Origin: Paenibacillus chibensis
GTDB lineage: Bacteria > Bacillota > Bacilli > Paenibacillales > Paenibacillaceae
Length of the DNA stretch: 64,000 bases
Assembly (NCBI RefSeq): GCF_004001045.1
Contig: NZ_BIMK01000035.1
Span: forward strand, 24,770 to 88,769
Reading direction: 5' to 3'
Position 1 is the first letter of the stretch. Each line of letters begins with the position of its first letter. Shown here in pieces: positions 61,190 through 64,000 of the stretch. The position numbers were made by a program, and so were the translations under genes. The notes under the pieces were generated by a model. The model saw only the letters and a list, made by a program, of their open reading frames with translations. It made no database searches and was not told the origin of the DNA.

Positions 61190-62605
61190 TTGCTGCAAGA
61201 ACAAGTTAAACGCGAACTCATCGCCATATTGGGCAGCGATTATTTTAAGGAGGATCCGCAGTCTCTTGTCACCCATTCCTATGACGGGACGCCGATGCTG
61301 CAGTCTCTTCCCGATGCCGTCGTCTATCCGTCAAGCACGGAACAGGTATCCCAAATCATGAAGGTGCTGAGCCGCTATAAAATTCCGGTAGTCGGGAGAG
61401 GCTCCGGGACGAACCTCTGCGGGGGCACGGTTCCTGTGGAGGGCGGCGTCGTCATGGTGATGCACCGGATGAACCAGATTCTCGAAGTCGACCTAGAAAA
61501 TTTGACGGCAACAGTACAGCCCGGCCTGAATACGAAGCTGTTCAGCACTCATGTGGAAAGCCTGGGGCTGTTCTATCCGCCCGATCCGAGCAGCATGTCG
61601 ATTTCCACGATCGGGGGCAACATCGCCGAATGCTCCGGCGGGCTTCGCGGCCTCAAATACGGTACGACCAAGGATTACGTCATCGGCTTGGAGGCGGTGC
61701 TGGCAAACGGGGACATCATCCGCACCGGCGGCAAATTGATGAAGGACGTGGCGGGCTATGACCTGACGAAGCTGCTGGTCGGCTCGGAAGGCACGCTGGC
61801 TATTATTACAGAGGCCATTCTGAAGCTGATTCCGCCGCCAAGATATAAGAAAACCATGCTCGCGATGTACAAGGATTTGAACGGTGCGGCCCGGACGGTA
61901 TCCAAAATCATCGAGAACCGGATCATTCCGGCGACACTGGAGATTCTGGACAATGCCACCATCCGCGTCGTGGATGATTTCGCGAAGCTGGGTCTGCCGC
62001 TGGATATGGAAGCGATTCTAATCATTGAGCAGGACGGCGACGAGGAAGCGGTGGAGCGGGATATCGCCATCATTACGGAAGTATGTACAAGCGAACATGC
62101 CGATCAGGTGAGCATTGCGGCCAGTGTGGAGGAGGCGGAGAAGCTGCTGACGGCACGCCGCAGCGCGTTCACGGCGCTGGCCAGACTGCGTCCGACGACC
62201 ATTCTCGAGGATGCGACGGTGCCGCGTTCCAAAATTGCGGACATGGTCATCGAAATCAACCGGATCGCCAAGAAACATCAGGTGCAGATCAGCACGTTCG
62301 GCCATGCGGGTGACGGGAACTTGCATCCGACGGCCACTACCGATGCACGCGACAAGGAAGAGATCGAGCGGGTGGATGCGGCGTTCGAGGAGATCTTTGA
62401 AGCGGCCATCCGGCTGGGAGGAACGATTACCGGCGAGCATGGGGTCGGCATGGTCAAATCACCATATTTGGAATGGAAGGTGGGTCCGGCGGGAATGCAG
62501 GTCATGAAAGCGATCAAAAGCTCCTTTGATCCGGATAACCTGCTTAATCCGGGCAAGGTATTCGCGAAAGAAACACGCAAACGGGTGGTGATCCAGCGTG
62601 GCTAA
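61190..62605 (+). CDS. glcD: FAD-linked glycolate/lactate oxidase subunit
   Basis: 471 residues from TTG 61190 (8 bases after AAAGGGG). FAD-binding PCMH domain (about 40-215) with GRGSGTNLCGGTVPVEGGVV and IGGNIAECSGGLRGLKYGTT; the C-terminal catalytic domain has FGHAGDGNLHP and GGTITGEHGVGMVKSPYL, which bind flavin and substrate. GlcD oxidises glycolate (or D-lactate) to the 2-oxo acid, passing electrons to the Fe-S protein encoded next. The absence of a glcE gene is common in Firmicutes. Confidence 0.9.
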   Translation: MLQEQVKRELIAILGSDYFKEDPQSLVTHSYDGTPMLQSLPDAVVYPSSTEQVSQIMKVLSRYKIPVVGRGSGTNLCGGTVPVEGGVVMVMHRMNQILEVDLENLTATVQPGLNTKLFSTHVESLGLFYPPDPSSMSISTIGGNIAECSGGLRGLKYGTTKDYVIGLEAVLANGDIIRTGGKLMKDVAGYDLTKLLVGSEGTLAIITEAILKLIPPPRYKKTMLAMYKDLNGAARTVSKIIENRIIPATLEILDNATIRVVDDFAKLGLPLDMEAILIIEQDGDEEAVERDIAIITEVCTSEHADQVSIAASVEEAEKLLTARRSAFTALARLRPTTILEDATVPRSKIADMVIEINRIAKKHQVQISTFGHAGDGNLHPTATTDARDKEEIERVDAAFEEIFEAAIRLGGTITGEHGVGMVKSPYLEWKVGPAGMQVMKAIKSSFDPDNLLNPGKVFAKETRKRVVIQRG

Positions 62606-63935
62606 TGGGCAAACATCAACCAATGCATTGACCGAGAAGCTCCGTTTACGGCTCGATGAAGATCAGCTGACCAACTGCATGCGCTGCGGCTTTTGCCTTC
62701 CGGCATGCCCGACCTTCGCCGAGACAGGCCTGGAGGCGGAATCGCCGCGCGGCCGGATCGCCCTTATGAAGGCTGTCGCAGACGGCATCATGGAGCCGGA
62801 TCAGGCCTTTGAAGACCAGATGAACCACTGCCTCGGCTGCCGCGCCTGTGAACCGGCCTGTCCGGCGGGCGTGCAGTACGGCCAGCTCATTGAGCAGGCG
62901 CGGGACGCGATCGAGGATCACAAGGAGCATAAAACTTGGGTGAAGGTAACGCGCAAGACGGCCTTCAAGGCCGTATTCCCTCACCAGCAGCGGATGAAAT
63001 GGGTTGGGCGCGGCCTGCAGTTTTACCAGAAATCCGGGCTTCGCACGGTTGCCCATGCAACCGGGGCCATGAAGCTGTTTCCGAAGCATATGCGCGACAT
63101 GGAGAAAATTCTCCCGGACGCATCCGGACAAGGCGTCGTGGAGAAAATCGGCGACCGCCATCCGGCCAAAGGCGAGAAAGTCGCCACAGTCGCCTTGTTC
63201 AGGGGCTGCATCATGGACGTTCTGTTTACAGAGACCAATATCCATACCGTGGATCTCCTGACGGCTGCCGGCTTTGAAGTCGTGATTCCGCGCCAGCAGA
63301 ACTGCTGCGGCGCCCTGCATGCGCACAGCGGGGAAGCGGAGGGAGCACGGGATCTGGCAAGACGCAATATCAAGACCTTCAAGGACGCGGGCGTGGACTA
63401 TATCGTCTCCAACGCCGGCGGCTGCGGAGCCATTTTGACCGAATATGACCATCTGCTGCATGAGGATCCGCAGTGGCGGGACGATGCGGTATGGTTTGCG
63501 GATCGGGTCATCGACATCAGTGACCTGCTCGTTCGTGCCGGCCGGAGCCTTGATTTCAGCCAAGGGCAGCAGGCAGGGGAACCCCCCGTCACGATTACGT
63601 ATCAGGACTCGTGCCATCTCCGCAACGTCATGCGTTCAGCGGACGCTCCCCGCAAGCTGATGCGCTCCGTCGAGGGGGCGCAGTACGTCGAGATGAAGAA
63701 TGCCGATCGCTGCTGCGGCTCGGCGGGAATCTATAACATCACGCAGCCGGTGATGGCCGGCCAGATTCTGGACCATAAAATGGAGCATGTTGAAGCGACC
63801 GGTGCCAGCTATTTGCTGACCAGCAATCCGGGATGCCTGCTGCAGATGAAGCATGGCATTGAAGAGCAGGGACTCGGTAAACAGATGAAGGCGGTGCATA
63901 TCGTCGATTTCCTGCATGAACGGATGCAAAAATAA
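62598..63935 (+). CDS. glcF: Iron-sulfur subunit of glycolate/lactate oxidase
   Basis: 445 residues from a GTG that overlaps glcD by 8 bases. Two 4Fe-4S motifs (CMRCGFCLPACPTF and CLGCRACEPACPAGV) near the N-terminus and two CCG (DUF224) domains, with CCGALHAHSGE and CCGSAGIYN, of which the second is complete with DSCHLRNV. It hands electrons from GlcD to the quinone pool. Coupled expression and the divergent FadR regulator support one glycolate/lactate unit. Confidence 0.92.
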   Translation: MANGQTSTNALTEKLRLRLDEDQLTNCMRCGFCLPACPTFAETGLEAESPRGRIALMKAVADGIMEPDQAFEDQMNHCLGCRACEPACPAGVQYGQLIEQARDAIEDHKEHKTWVKVTRKTAFKAVFPHQQRMKWVGRGLQFYQKSGLRTVAHATGAMKLFPKHMRDMEKILPDASGQGVVEKIGDRHPAKGEKVATVALFRGCIMDVLFTETNIHTVDLLTAAGFEVVIPRQQNCCGALHAHSGEAEGARDLARRNIKTFKDAGVDYIVSNAGGCGAILTEYDHLLHEDPQWRDDAVWFADRVIDISDLLVRAGRSLDFSQGQQAGEPPVTITYQDSCHLRNVMRSADAPRKLMRSVEGAQYVEMKNADRCCGSAGIYNITQPVMAGQILDHKMEHVEATGASYLLTSNPGCLLQMKHGIEEQGLGKQMKAVHIVDFLHERMQK

Positions 63936-64000
63936 GGTTTATTGCATGAAGGGGATATTCCCGCAAAAAAGAAAAGGCCAACCACGCAGTCCGTAGGACA
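63936..64000. other. Start of the region after glcF
   Basis: 65 bases to the window edge; an A-rich stretch (AAAAAAGAAAAGGCC) could be the 5' arm of a terminator whose rest is outside. Confidence 0.3.

Noticed and set aside
1..64000. CRISPR arrays, tRNA or rRNA genes, transposases, phage genes, attachment sites
   Set aside because: None seen; no repeated spacers, no cloverleaf with a terminal CCA, and no transposase or integrase motifs in any long frame.

Overview
The window is ordinary chromosome of a low-to-middle GC, spore-former-type Firmicute, most likely Paenibacillus or a close relative. The evidence is the frequent TTG/GTG starts with strong AAGGAGG-type ribosome sites, many U-tailed intrinsic terminators, SLH and cohesin surface proteins, an aa3-600 type quinol oxidase, a YtrA-type ABC cassette and a gluconate operon with Bacillus-like GntR operators. 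The species is inferred, not proven. There are no rRNA or tRNA genes, CRISPR arrays, insertion sequences or prophage genes.

Layout. 1-9.1 kb: the end of an MFS/HlyD drug-efflux pair, ypsA, a Gfo/Idh oxidoreductase, a GH43 glycosidase, a soluble hybrid histidine kinase and a secreted PQQ-repeat protein. 9.1-15.7 kb: an SplB-like radical SAM gene with a LexA box, tatD behind a leader terminator, a membrane diguanylate cyclase, hflX behind a long leader with a 13-residue peptide and two terminators, and speD. 16-22 kb: a phosphonate-type ABC operon whose binding-protein gene carries one in-frame amber codon, divergent from a cyclic phosphodiesterase/nucleotidase gene. 22-27 kb: a secreted 1220-residue protein with a dockerin-like end, followed by a cohesin-SLH anchor. 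27-34.4 kb: an FMN riboswitch in front of an EamA transporter, then a five-gene Opp/Dpp-type ABC operon with a catabolite-repression site inside its promoter.

34.5-40.6 kb: a secreted protein of unknown function, then gnd-gntR-gntP-gntK with matching operators before gnd and before gntP. 40.7-51.3 kb: a CNNM/CBS protein, a lone ArsB-like pump, a CAP-domain protein, a five-gene double ABC cassette with its own GntR regulator, a GNAT-like protein, an RpiR regulator and a mismatch uracil glycosylase. 51.3-55.2 kb: the qoxABCD operon on the minus strand. 55.5-64 kb: a HAD phosphatase, a DUF2339 membrane protein, an AEC carrier, a small HEPN protein, and a FadR-type regulator divergent from glcD-glcF.

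The least ordinary parts are the hflX leader (a likely translation-sensing attenuator), the cohesin/dockerin surface pair, the FMN-riboswitch-controlled EamA transporter, the LexA-box radical SAM gene, and the amber-interrupted phnD. Everything was read by eye. Promoter, operator and fold calls are pattern matches and were not computed.
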